From contig NZFZ01000012.1 in NCBI GenBank assembly GCA_002689405.1, forward strand, positions 5,758 to 11,873: a DNA stretch of 6,116 nucleotides. The letters run 5' to 3'. This document shows, piece by piece, positions 1 through 5,745 of the stretch. Made by a program: the position numbers and the translations under genes. The DNA comes from Gammaproteobacteria bacterium. GTDB lineage: Bacteria; Pseudomonadota; Gammaproteobacteria; Magnimaribacterales; AG-339-G14. The first letter of the stretch is position 1, and every line of letters starts with the position of its first letter. The notes beneath the pieces were generated by a model. The model was not told the origin of the DNA, did no database searches, and was given only the letters and a program-made list of their open reading frames with translations.

Positions 1-1
1 T

Positions 2-379
2 TATTCTAAAAAAGAAGATTTTGAAAAAGAAGCTTTGAAATTTTTATCTAAGCACTACGCTTTTAAAACTCAACAGATACTTTTTAAACCAACTTTTACC
101 AAAGAAAAAATATTTAGAAATAACTTAGATGACGCTTTGTCTTATTTCATTAAGGGCAAATTTCTAGAGGATAACGGCTTTGCATTAAAGCCATGGGAAG
201 AAATAAATCTTCAGGAATTAAATATTTTAAATGAGAAAAACCTATCCACTGCAATGGGTTCGCTCTCATTTAAACCAGTCTCATCGAGTGAGACGACCTT
301 AGTTGCTTTCACATTTGTTTTTTGTCTTGAAGAAGGAGAAATTAAGATAAAAATCCACCATTCTTCTCCTGTTCTCTAA
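2..379 (+). CDS. NTF2-like-fold family protein, 5' end cut by window edge
   Basis: The reading frame is open from base 2 to the TAA at 377-379, giving 125 residues with no start inside the window. The TTG at 35-37 is an internal Leu codon, because the frame continues upstream through 11 more lysine- and glutamate-rich residues. Visible blocks are ILFKPTF, a DDALSYFI segment, NGFALKPWEEI, STAMGSLSF and the C-terminal IKIHHSSPVL. From memory, this order (LFKPT, ALxYF, GFALKxW, TxMGxxS, IxxHHSSxP) matches a small bacterial and algal family that databases often label phosphoribosyl-AMP cyclohydrolase, but which looks like a SnoaL/NTF2 alpha+beta barrel. I see no HisI metal-binding signature, so I do not propose a histidine-pathway role. 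Function is unknown. Any signal peptide would lie off the left edge. The next gene starts 12 bp after this stop, so co-transcription is likely. Confidence 0.72.
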   Translation, partial: YSKKEDFEKEALKFLSKHYAFKTQQILFKPTFTKEKIFRNNLDDALSYFIKGKFLEDNGFALKPWEEINLQELNILNEKNLSTAMGSLSFKPVSSSETTLVAFTFVFCLEEGEIKIKIHHSSPVL

Positions 380-391
380 CTGTTAATTTTT

Positions 392-1567
392 ATGAAATCT
401 AAACCCTTAGAAATTTCAATTGTTGGAGCTGGAATTGGAGGATTGGTAGCAGCTTTAGCTTTGAAAAAAAGAGGGCACAAACCAATAATCTACGAAAAGA
501 CAGAATCTTTAAGTGAACTTGGGGCAGGAATTCAGCTTTCACCAAATGCTAACAAAGTACTCAAACATCTTGGCGTTATGGAAGAATTACAAGCAGATGT
601 TTATGAACCAGAAGCATTTCAGTTTGTTCATTATCGAACCGGAAAAGTTTTAGCTCAACAGGCTTTAAAAAACTCATCAGTAAAGATATATGGTTCTCCA
701 AACTACGATGTTCACCGAGCTGATTTACAAAAAGCTCTTTTAAAAATTATCAATAAAGAAGAAATTCAGATTGAAAAAAATTCTGAAATCATAGACTTAT
801 ATGAAGAAGCAAATGGCGCCTTTATTAAAACTAAAGAAAGGGTAATTGGGTCGGATGCTGTAATCGGTGCAGATGGAATTCATTCAATTGTAAGAAAAAA
901 GCTTTGGGGAGAAGATCAGGCTCGATATACGGGGAATGTAGCATGGCGAATGTTAGTCCCTATAGAAAAAATATCTTCAAAATTCATACAACAAAATACC
1001 AAAGTTTGGTTGGGACCCAAGAAGCACTTTGTACAATATTTGGTTAAAGGTGGAAATTTTTTAAATTGTGTATGTCTTGTTGAACAAAATGACTGGACGA
1101 ATGAGGATTGGTCTGAAAAAGGAGATATTTCTGAACTTAAGCATATTTTTTCAGACTGGCATCCTGAAATTCAAGTGATTTTAGAAAGTACAAAACCTGA
1201 TAGTTTATTTAAGTGGGGGTTGCACGATAGGGCGCCGATGAATAAATGGAGTAAAGGAAGGTTTAGTTTGCTTGGAGATGCTGCTCATCCAATGTTACCG
1301 TTTGTTGCTCAAGGAGCAGCTATGGCCATTGAAGATGGCATTGTTCTGGCCTCAAGTCTTTCTTCTTTTGATAATGTTAAATTAGGACTTAATAATTATG
1401 AGAATAAAAGAAAGTACAGAACGGCAAAGGCACAAAAAACTGCTACTAGAAATGCAATAATTTTTCATCTTTCGGATTTCTTTGCTATTTTTAGAAACTT
1501 AGTAATGAAATTTTTTATTAAAAAAATTATGGATAGTTTTTATAAATACGATGCCATCTCAAAATAA
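392..1567 (+). CDS. FAD-dependent aromatic monooxygenase, salicylate hydroxylase-like
   Basis: This 391-residue protein is a complete group A flavoprotein monooxygenase. In this family NAD(P)H reduces FAD and a C4a-hydroperoxyflavin hydroxylates an aromatic ring, with or without decarboxylation. The Rossmann GxGxxG is at G12, G14 and G17, with E35 ending the second strand to hold the FAD ribose. GAGIQLSPNA (44-53) and the DVHRADL segment with R109 are typical of salicylate and 3-hydroxybenzoate 6-hydroxylase relatives. The DG motif is at D161-G162, within ADGIHSIVR. The FAD pyrophosphate/ribityl motif is GDAAHPMLPF (295-304), followed by AQGAAMAIEDG. Length and the C-terminal YKYDA fit the family. 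The cytosolic location is inferred from the lack of a signal peptide. The ATG follows the previous stop by 12 bp with no recognisable Shine-Dalgarno, which suggests translational coupling or SD-independent initiation. The exact substrate cannot be assigned: salicylate, hydroxybenzoate, 6-hydroxynicotinate and quinolone-type enzymes share these motifs. Confidence 0.9.
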   Translation: MKSKPLEISIVGAGIGGLVAALALKKRGHKPIIYEKTESLSELGAGIQLSPNANKVLKHLGVMEELQADVYEPEAFQFVHYRTGKVLAQQALKNSSVKIYGSPNYDVHRADLQKALLKIINKEEIQIEKNSEIIDLYEEANGAFIKTKERVIGSDAVIGADGIHSIVRKKLWGEDQARYTGNVAWRMLVPIEKISSKFIQQNTKVWLGPKKHFVQYLVKGGNFLNCVCLVEQNDWTNEDWSEKGDISELKHIFSDWHPEIQVILESTKPDSLFKWGLHDRAPMNKWSKGRFSLLGDAAHPMLPFVAQGAAMAIEDGIVLASSLSSFDNVKLGLNNYENKRKYRTAKAQKTATRNAIIFHLSDFFAIFRNLVMKFFIKKIMDSFYKYDAISK

Positions 1568-1577
1568 AATTTAAACT

Positions 1578-1581
1578 AGGA
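1578..1581 (+). promoter_or_regulatory. Shine-Dalgarno site of the aldo/keto reductase gene
   Basis: AGGA lies 7 nt before the ATG at 1589, inside the 21-bp spacer after the monooxygenase stop. It supports that start and implies independent ribosome loading on a shared transcript. Confidence 0.6.
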
Positions 1582-1588
1582 CATACTT

Positions 1589-2566
1589 ATGAAATATCGA
1601 AACTTCATGCCTTTTGGATCAATCAGTGCTTTAACTTTAGGAGGAGGTGGGATTGGTAATGTATGGGGAAAAACAACTAGAAAAGAAGCTGTCGATACTG
1701 TTCTATGTGCTATTGATTCCGGTATCAATCATCTTGATATGGCTCCAATGTATGGCAGAGGAGAGGCTGAACTAGTCGTTGGAGAAGCTCTCAAAGATAG
1801 AGACGTAACTAAATTGAAGATTACAACCAAATGTCAGTTGGGTACTCTTCCGCAAGATAAGGTTTATGAAAAACTCAATGAATCTCTTATCGAAAGTTTT
1901 GAGAGAATGAAAATAGAAAAGGTGAACTTATTTCTTTTGCATTCTCAATTGATCAAAGATGAATATCAACTACCCGTTTTAAATGATTTAAGAGATTCAA
2001 TTACAACTTCTTTGTCTTGTTATTACGATTCTGTGATTCCAGCTTTCGAAAGATTGAAGTCTGAAGGAAAGATAGATGCTTGGGGAATAGGTCTGGGTGA
2101 AGAAGAAGCTTTAATTTCTGCAATAAATCATGAAAAACAACCTGAAGCCATGCAATGCGCAGTGAACGTGATGAATTCTATTGGAGCTATTGGCTACATA
2201 AGCAAAAAACCCGACCCTAATAGAATTCTTAAAGAGTGTCAGGACAAAGATATTCCCATTTTGGCCATTAGAGCTGTTCAAGCAGGAGCATTAACATCAA
2301 AAATGGATCGCGAACCTCATCCATCAGGAAGAGACAAACCTGACTTTAATGACTATGAAAGAGCAGAGCCTTTTAGAGAACTTGCAAAAAAGTGGGGTGA
2401 ATCTCCAGCCTCTTTAGCACATCGTTATGCTCTTTCGATACAAAAAGTAAGCTCAGTGATTTTGGGGGTAAAAAATTCTCAAGAGTTAAAAGAATGCTTA
2501 GATGCTGAAAATATGAGTGAGTTAAGTGAAGAACAATTAAAAGAACTTAAAAAGTTATTTACTTAA
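1589..2566 (+). CDS. Aldo/keto reductase
   Basis: This 325-residue protein is a complete (beta/alpha)8-barrel aldo/keto reductase, which interconverts carbonyls and alcohols with NADP(H). The whole catalytic tetrad is visible: D50 in NHLDMAPMYG, Y55 (proton donor), K81 in ITTKCQLG and H118 in LFLLHSQ. The N-terminal GGGGIGNVWG (18-27) and GxGEAELVVGEAL (57-68) are typical of the D-threo-aldose/galactose dehydrogenase-like branch. The late segment IRAVQAGALT (227-236) and the C-terminal SSVILGVKNSQEL (288-300) form the cofactor-binding end. About 30 residues separate H118 from the next conserved helix (VIPAFERLKSEGKIDAWGIG), which I read as the substrate loop of this subfamily. It follows the monooxygenase by 21 bp and is probably co-transcribed, so it could act on a product of that enzyme, though this is inference. 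Its last 12 bases overlap the 3' end of the opposite-strand methyltransferase gene. The substrate is unknown. Confidence 0.9.
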   Translation: MKYRNFMPFGSISALTLGGGGIGNVWGKTTRKEAVDTVLCAIDSGINHLDMAPMYGRGEAELVVGEALKDRDVTKLKITTKCQLGTLPQDKVYEKLNESLIESFERMKIEKVNLFLLHSQLIKDEYQLPVLNDLRDSITTSLSCYYDSVIPAFERLKSEGKIDAWGIGLGEEEALISAINHEKQPEAMQCAVNVMNSIGAIGYISKKPDPNRILKECQDKDIPILAIRAVQAGALTSKMDREPHPSGRDKPDFNDYERAEPFRELAKKWGESPASLAHRYALSIQKVSSVILGVKNSQELKECLDAENMSELSEEQLKELKKLFT

Positions 2567-3217
2567 TTTATACATAGAAAATATCCAGAAATACTTTCCA
2601 TCTTTTTCTAGGTACATTTCATCTTTCAATAAATCTAAATTAGCCATCAGACGTTTAGAGAAAGGCACCTCTTTTTCTAAAATCTTCTCCCATTTATCTG
2701 GAAAAGATTTTTGCATAGTATTTTCAATTTCTTGAATATTCGAAAAAGAGGTTGTGCAAATATTCAAACAACCGCCTTTTTTAAGGTGTCCTGGACTACC
2801 TTCAACAACTCTTACGATTAAATTTGATCCGGTATCATCAGCCTTGGGAACTTCGGTCGGAAACCAGCCAGTTACTTCAGCAATATTTTTCGATACTCCT
2901 GAAACATCGCAACAAATTAAATCGTACTTACTAGTAACATTCTGAAATAAGTCCGATTCAATAATATTTATCGAAACATTGTTTCGCCTTGCATTAAGTC
3001 TAGTAAGTTCTAGATGTTTATCGTAAATGTCGCAAGCATCTACTTCAGCAGCTCCATTTTTTGCGAAATAGATTGCAAGAGGGCCAATACCGCATCCCAT
3101 GTCCAATACTTTTTTTTCTTTGAAGTCAGCCTTCAGAGCACACTCTTCACTTATTAAAGTAGGTCGGAATGCATCTTCAGAGCTTTCTAATTCTATATTG
3201 TGAAAATTTACAATCAT
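2555..3217 (-). CDS. Class I SAM-dependent methyltransferase, substrate unknown
   Basis: This 220-residue protein has a Rossmann-like class I methyltransferase core. Motif I is VLDMGCGIG (37-45), which binds S-adenosylmethionine. The acidic residue ending strand 2 is D63 (DACDIYD), and motif III is ESDLF (87-91). The motif IV position after strand 4 reads YDLICCDVSGV (98-108) instead of the (N/D)PP(Y/F/W) of PrmC/RsmC-type amino-group methyltransferases. The overall arrangement recalls PrmA-like or small-domain methyltransferases, but the N-terminal substrate domain of PrmA is absent. A GWFPTEVP segment (117-124) and LKKGGCLNI (145-153, strand 5) follow. The ATG at 3215-3217 is the first start codon in a frame that is otherwise open upstream. 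No Shine-Dalgarno precedes it. The gene converges on the aldo/keto reductase with a 12-bp tail overlap and diverges from the SnoaL-like gene. I see the SAM fold clearly, but the methyl acceptor cannot be named. Confidence 0.82.
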   Translation of the reverse strand: MIVNFHNIELESSEDAFRPTLISEECALKADFKEKKVLDMGCGIGPLAIYFAKNGAAEVDACDIYDKHLELTRLNARRNNVSINIIESDLFQNVTSKYDLICCDVSGVSKNIAEVTGWFPTEVPKADDTGSNLIVRVVEGSPGHLKKGGCLNICTTSFSNIQEIENTMQKSFPDKWEKILEKEVPFSKRLMANLDLLKDEMYLEKDGKYFWIFSMYKLSK

Positions 3218-3277
3218 TTTTATAAAGGGTTTATTATATGGTAGATATTCTATTTTAATTCTTATAAGGAGATGAAA
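3218..3277. promoter_or_regulatory. Divergent promoter region between methyltransferase and SnoaL-like genes
   Basis: This 60-bp spacer must hold the start signals of two diverging genes. On the minus strand a perfect TATAAT is read at 3238-3233, but no good -35 hexamer stands 15-18 bp upstream, and the implied leader would be under 10 nt. On the plus strand TTTACA (3207-3212, just inside the methyltransferase gene) and TATTAT (3232-3237) form a candidate promoter with a long 19-bp spacer. The two -10 candidates lie almost on top of each other on opposite strands. In DNA this AT-rich, such hexamers arise easily by chance, so the assignment is tentative. Confidence 0.3.
3266..3271 (+). promoter_or_regulatory. 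Shine-Dalgarno site that sets the SnoaL-like gene start
   Basis: AAGGAG is the strongest ribosome binding site in the window. It directly abuts the ATG at 3272, leaving zero spacing, but stands 6 nt before the ATG at 3278. The second ATG is therefore the likely start. Confidence 0.75.
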
Positions 3278-3703
3278 ATGAATGCTATAGAAAAATGGTA
3301 CAAAGTTATTAAATCAGATAACCCAGATAAATACGATGAGATTTTAGCTGAGGATTGTGTTTTTTATTCTCCAGTGGTTTACACGCCTCAAAGAGGAAGA
3401 GAAGTAACCAAGATGTATTTGATGGCCGCTGGTGGAGTTTTCGGAGGAGAAGATTCGCCTAAAAAGATCTTAGATGAAAAAAGTCCGTCGAAATTTAAGT
3501 ACATTAAGGAAATTATTGGTGAAAATTCAGCAGTTCTAGAATTTGAAACAGAGATTGATGGAATTTATGTCAACGGTATTGATTTAATCTCTTGGAACGA
3601 AGAAAACAAAATCACGGAGTTCAAAGTTATTGTAAGACCTCTTCAAGCGGTGAATAAGCTTCATCAACAAATGCAAGATATGCTTGAAAGAATGAAAGCG
3701 TAA
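3278..3703 (+). CDS. SnoaL/NTF2-like domain protein
   Basis: This is a small NTF2-fold protein of 141 residues from the ATG at 3278 (143 if the ATG at 3272 is used). The start at 3278 is preferred because AAGGAG lies 6 nt upstream of it and directly touches the other ATG. Visible features, numbered from the preferred start, are an N-terminal helix with WYKVIKSDNPDKYDEIL (7-23), then the strand DCVFYSPVVYTPQRGRE (26-42), typical of SnoaL-like proteins, and then helix VTKMYLMAAGGVFG. Strands EIIGENSAVLEFETEIDG and GIDLISWNEENKITEFKVIVRPL follow, and a C-terminal helix has LHQQMQDMLERMK. The barrel cavity in this superfamily can host isomerase, cyclase, hydrolase or dehydratase chemistry, or only bind ligands. 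I recall close relatives annotated only as nuclear transport factor 2 family proteins. No catalytic pair can be assigned with confidence. It diverges from the methyltransferase gene and ends 5 bp from the convergent SDR gene. Confidence 0.85.
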   Translation: MNAIEKWYKVIKSDNPDKYDEILAEDCVFYSPVVYTPQRGREVTKMYLMAAGGVFGGEDSPKKILDEKSPSKFKYIKEIIGENSAVLEFETEIDGIYVNGIDLISWNEENKITEFKVIVRPLQAVNKLHQQMQDMLERMKA

Positions 3704-3708
3704 TTTAT

Positions 3709-4488
3709 TTACCTAGGACCTTGTCCATCGTCAATCTTTATACAAGTTCCAGTGACGCACTCTGAAGAAGGAGATACTAAGAACAATAAAGTTGAATCCA
3801 TTTGTTCTGGGGTACAAATCCTTTTTCTTGGAAATGCTTGGCTAAAGTCACCAATTCTTTCTATCATGCCATCTAGCATTTCTGATGAAAAAGCTCCTGG
3901 AGCAATAGCATTCACATTTATGTAACTTTTCGACCACTCAACAGCTAATGCTTCAGTCATTCTCACTAAAGCTTTTTTAGTTATCGAATAAAGAGAAGCT
4001 GCTGATTGTGGCGTAGTATTGAAAGCCGCAACCGAAGCAATATTTACCATTCTGCCAGGTTTTTTCTCTTCAATTAATTTTCTCGCAACTTCACAAGAGA
4101 GAATGTATGGACCTGTAAGATTAGTTTCCATTACATTATCGATCAATTCTTCCGATTGTTTAACAGCCCATTGTGCATCTGGGATGCCAGCATTATTTAC
4201 CAAAGTATCAATGGTACCCATTTCTTTAGAAACAGTATCAACTGCTGATTTGATACTTTTTCTGTCAGTCATATCTATCGGTACAACCATACATTCACCC
4301 TCATTCGCCTTTATTTCCTCAGCTAAAGACTCTAGTTTCTCTTTCCTACGAGCAGATATTGCGACCTTTGCACCACAGGAAGCTAATACTTTCGCAAAAC
4401 GATATCCTAGTCCTGAAGATGCTCCAGTTACCAAGGCAATCTGACCTGACAAGTCTATGGAAAAGTTTGGTGTTTTGTATTCTGACAT
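3709..4488 (-). CDS. Short-chain dehydrogenase/reductase (SDR)
   Basis: This 259-residue protein is a complete classical SDR that oxidises an alcohol or reduces a carbonyl with NAD(P)(H). The cofactor motif TGASSGLG (21-28) has the TGxxxGxG pattern. R47-R48 after strand 2 suggests NADP(H) preference. D72-M73 contacts the adenine in relatives. NNAG is at 98-101, and the structural Asn is N123 in METNLTG. The catalytic triad is S152, Y167 and K171, with the YxxxK segment reading YSITK. APG at 196-198 and the C-terminal TGTCIKIDDGQGPR (246-259) fit the family. Length is normal. The ATG at 4486-4488 has AGAGG 5 nt upstream, which supports the start. The gene is divergent from the alpha-hydroxy-acid oxidase gene across 73 bp, so the two may share control. 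An SDR beside a hydroxy-acid oxidase could handle related hydroxy/keto compounds, but this is inference. Substrate not assignable. Confidence 0.92.
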   Translation of the reverse strand: MSEYKTPNFSIDLSGQIALVTGASSGLGYRFAKVLASCGAKVAISARRKEKLESLAEEIKANEGECMVVPIDMTDRKSIKSAVDTVSKEMGTIDTLVNNAGIPDAQWAVKQSEELIDNVMETNLTGPYILSCEVARKLIEEKKPGRMVNIASVAAFNTTPQSAASLYSITKKALVRMTEALAVEWSKSYINVNAIAPGAFSSEMLDGMIERIGDFSQAFPRKRICTPEQMDSTLLFLVSPSSECVTGTCIKIDDGQGPR

Positions 4489-4493
4489 TTTGA

Positions 4494-4498
4494 CCTCT
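4494..4498 (-). promoter_or_regulatory. Shine-Dalgarno site of the SDR gene
   Basis: On the minus strand AGAGG precedes the SDR ATG by 5 nt, a normal spacing. It confirms the chosen start. Confidence 0.6.
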
Positions 4499-4537
4499 AT
4501 TTTTTTTAATCATTACTATTACACAAGAAGATTGCCG

Positions 4538-4559
4538 TTTAAAATAGATTTTTAAAATA
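4538..4559 (+). repeat. Tandem-like direct repeat TTTAAAATA
   Basis: Two exact 9-nt copies, at 4538-4546 and 4551-4559, are offset by 13 bp just before the oxidase start codon. It could be a -10 duplication, a regulator contact site, or chance in AT-rich DNA. Confidence 0.35.
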
Positions 4560-4561
4560 TC

Positions 4562-5716
4562 ATGCCTAGATCACTTAAAAACTGTAACAATTTTCAAGAT
4601 TTAAAAGACTTAGCCAGAAGAAGACTACCAGGTCCGATTTATCATTACATTGATGGGGCAGCAGAGGACGAAACTACTTATGAAAGAAATACCGAAGCAT
4701 TCCAAGATGTTGATTTAATTCCTAATGTACTTGCAGGAGTTGAAAATATTGATATGTCTGTAGAGGTAATGGGTTACAAGTTAGCATTACCAATTTTTTG
4801 TTCTCCAACCGCTTTACAGAGATTATTTCATCATCAAGGCGAAAGGGCAGTTGCAAAAGCAGCTGAAAAGTTCAATACCTTATTTGGTGTATCTTCTTTA
4901 GGGACAGTAAAACTTAAGGATATAGATGAATTGATTAAGACTCCTAAAATGTTTCAGTTCTATTTTCATAAGGATAGAGGCTTGAATGATTCAATGATTT
5001 CCATGGCGCAAGAGGCCAATTTTGAAATTTTAACTTTAACTGTTGACACGATTACCGGAGGCAATCGAGAGAGAGACTTACGAACAGGTTTCACTACTCC
5101 GCCAAAATTAACACCAAAAAGTATTTTTCAATTTGGTGTAAAACCAGCCTGGGCTTTAAATTATTTGTTTAGAGAAAAGTTTGAATTATCTCAATTATCC
5201 AGTCATGTTAATGAAGGAACAAATATTGCTATATCTGTCGGAGACTATTTCACGACTATGCTAGACCAAAGCATGACTTGGGATGATGTCATAAAGCTCA
5301 AAGAAGATTGGGGTAGAAAATTTTGTCTCAAAGGTATTATGAGTCCAAGCGATGCTAGGAAAGCAGTAGAGATGAAAGCCGATGCGATCATGGTATCGAA
5401 TCATGGTGGCAGACAACTTGATGGAGGAAGAAGTCCCTTTGATCAACTCGATGAAATTCTTCAAGAAGTAGGTGGTGAAATAGAAGTTATTCTAGATGGA
5501 GGCATACAAAGAGGTACGCATGTTCTCAAGGCAATGGCGATGGGAGCTACAGCTTGCTCGGGGGGAAGAATGTATCTTTTTGGCTTAGCTGCTGCTGGCC
5601 AAGATGGAGTCGAAAAAGCTCTAGGCAATATGAAAAATGAAATCGAAAGAGATATGAAATTAATGGGCGTAAATCAGTTAAAAGATTTAAAACCACATAT
5701 GCTTCGAAAGAGATAG
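4562..5716 (+). CDS. FMN-dependent alpha-hydroxy-acid oxidase/dehydrogenase (LldD-like)
   Basis: This 384-residue flavoprotein is complete. The family oxidises an L-2-hydroxy acid (lactate, glycolate, mandelate or longer) to the 2-keto acid, passing electrons to O2, a quinone or cytochrome. Aligned by eye to spinach glycolate oxidase, all active-site residues are present: Y29 (Y24 in spinach), Y134 (Y129), D162 (D157), R169 (R164), K257 (K230), catalytic base H281 (H254) and carboxylate-binding R284 (R257), the last two in SNHGGRQLDGG. FMN phosphate binding is seen in DGGIQRGTH (312-320) and SGGRMYLFGLAAAG (333-346). Residues 178-235 form the variable loop 4 region, which is long and rather hydrophobic as in LldD-type dehydrogenases. 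Membrane association is therefore possible but unproved. No Shine-Dalgarno precedes the ATG. The start is supported by an N-terminus of expected length. The next gene follows 29 bp later. The lldD symbol is withheld because substrate cannot be read from motifs. Confidence 0.92.
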   Translation: MPRSLKNCNNFQDLKDLARRRLPGPIYHYIDGAAEDETTYERNTEAFQDVDLIPNVLAGVENIDMSVEVMGYKLALPIFCSPTALQRLFHHQGERAVAKAAEKFNTLFGVSSLGTVKLKDIDELIKTPKMFQFYFHKDRGLNDSMISMAQEANFEILTLTVDTITGGNRERDLRTGFTTPPKLTPKSIFQFGVKPAWALNYLFREKFELSQLSSHVNEGTNIAISVGDYFTTMLDQSMTWDDVIKLKEDWGRKFCLKGIMSPSDARKAVEMKADAIMVSNHGGRQLDGGRSPFDQLDEILQEVGGEIEVILDGGIQRGTHVLKAMAMGATACSGGRMYLFGLAAAGQDGVEKALGNMKNEIERDMKLMGVNQLKDLKPHMLRKR

Positions 5717-5722
5717 TTTTTA

Positions 5723-5735
5723 GCATAGAATATGC
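5723..5735. repeat. Small inverted repeat between oxidase and oxygenase genes
   Basis: GCATA (5723-5727) and TATGC (5731-5735) are perfect inverted arms around a GAA loop. It is too short and lacks a following T run, so it is not a convincing terminator. It could be a weak hairpin or a binding site in the 29-bp gap. Confidence 0.3.
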
Positions 5736-5745
5736 AAAATAGATT

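Larger units (their letters stand above)
4489..4561. promoter_or_regulatory. Divergent promoter region between SDR and alpha-hydroxy-acid oxidase genes
   Basis: This 73-bp spacer separates two diverging starts. On the plus strand, TAAAAT at 4540-4545 and again at 4553-4558 are possible -10 elements. TTGCCG (4532-4537) is a possible -35 for the second, at a short 15-bp spacing. Either would give a very short leader, and no Shine-Dalgarno precedes the ATG at 4562. A 9-nt direct repeat TTTAAAATA occurs at 4538-4546 and 4551-4559. An 8-nt T run (4500-4507) has no hairpin before it and is not a terminator. No operator for a known regulator is recognisable. Confidence 0.35.

Noticed and set aside
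35..379. A gene starting at the TTG at 35
   Set aside because: The same frame is open back to base 2 with sensible coding sequence, so the TTG is an internal Leu codon and the true start is off the left edge.
1454..1567. Hydrophobic, basic C-terminal tail of the monooxygenase as a membrane anchor
   Set aside because: It is an amphipathic helical tail ending in YKYDA, as expected for soluble salicylate hydroxylase relatives, and contains charged residues throughout.
2754..2945. A 63-residue open frame on the plus strand
   Set aside because: It lies wholly antisense to the methyltransferase gene, which has clear conserved motifs; its translation shows no family features.
3712..3717. CCTAGG palindrome at the convergent junction
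   Set aside because: A 6-bp palindrome is expected by chance and encodes the last residues of the SDR.
4019..4444. A 141-residue open frame on the plus strand
   Set aside because: It is antisense to the SDR Rossmann domain, where every SDR motif is intact, and resembles no family I know.
4500..4507. Eight-T run as part of a terminator
   Set aside because: No hairpin precedes it on the plus strand and no plus-strand gene ends there; it lies in the SDR leader on the other strand.
4952..4981. Possible loss of an active-site Tyr in the hydroxy-acid oxidase (His136 in QFYFHKDR)
   Set aside because: On alignment the catalytic Tyr129 of glycolate oxidase corresponds to Tyr134, which is present; His136 matches a non-catalytic position.
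5261..5464. A 67-residue open frame on the minus strand
   Set aside because: It is antisense to the active-site region of the hydroxy-acid oxidase and has no supporting start signal or motif.
5723..5740. Inverted repeat GCATA/TATGC as a transcription terminator
   Set aside because: The stem is only 5 bp, AT-rich and without a T run on the plus strand; the flanking genes look co-transcribed.
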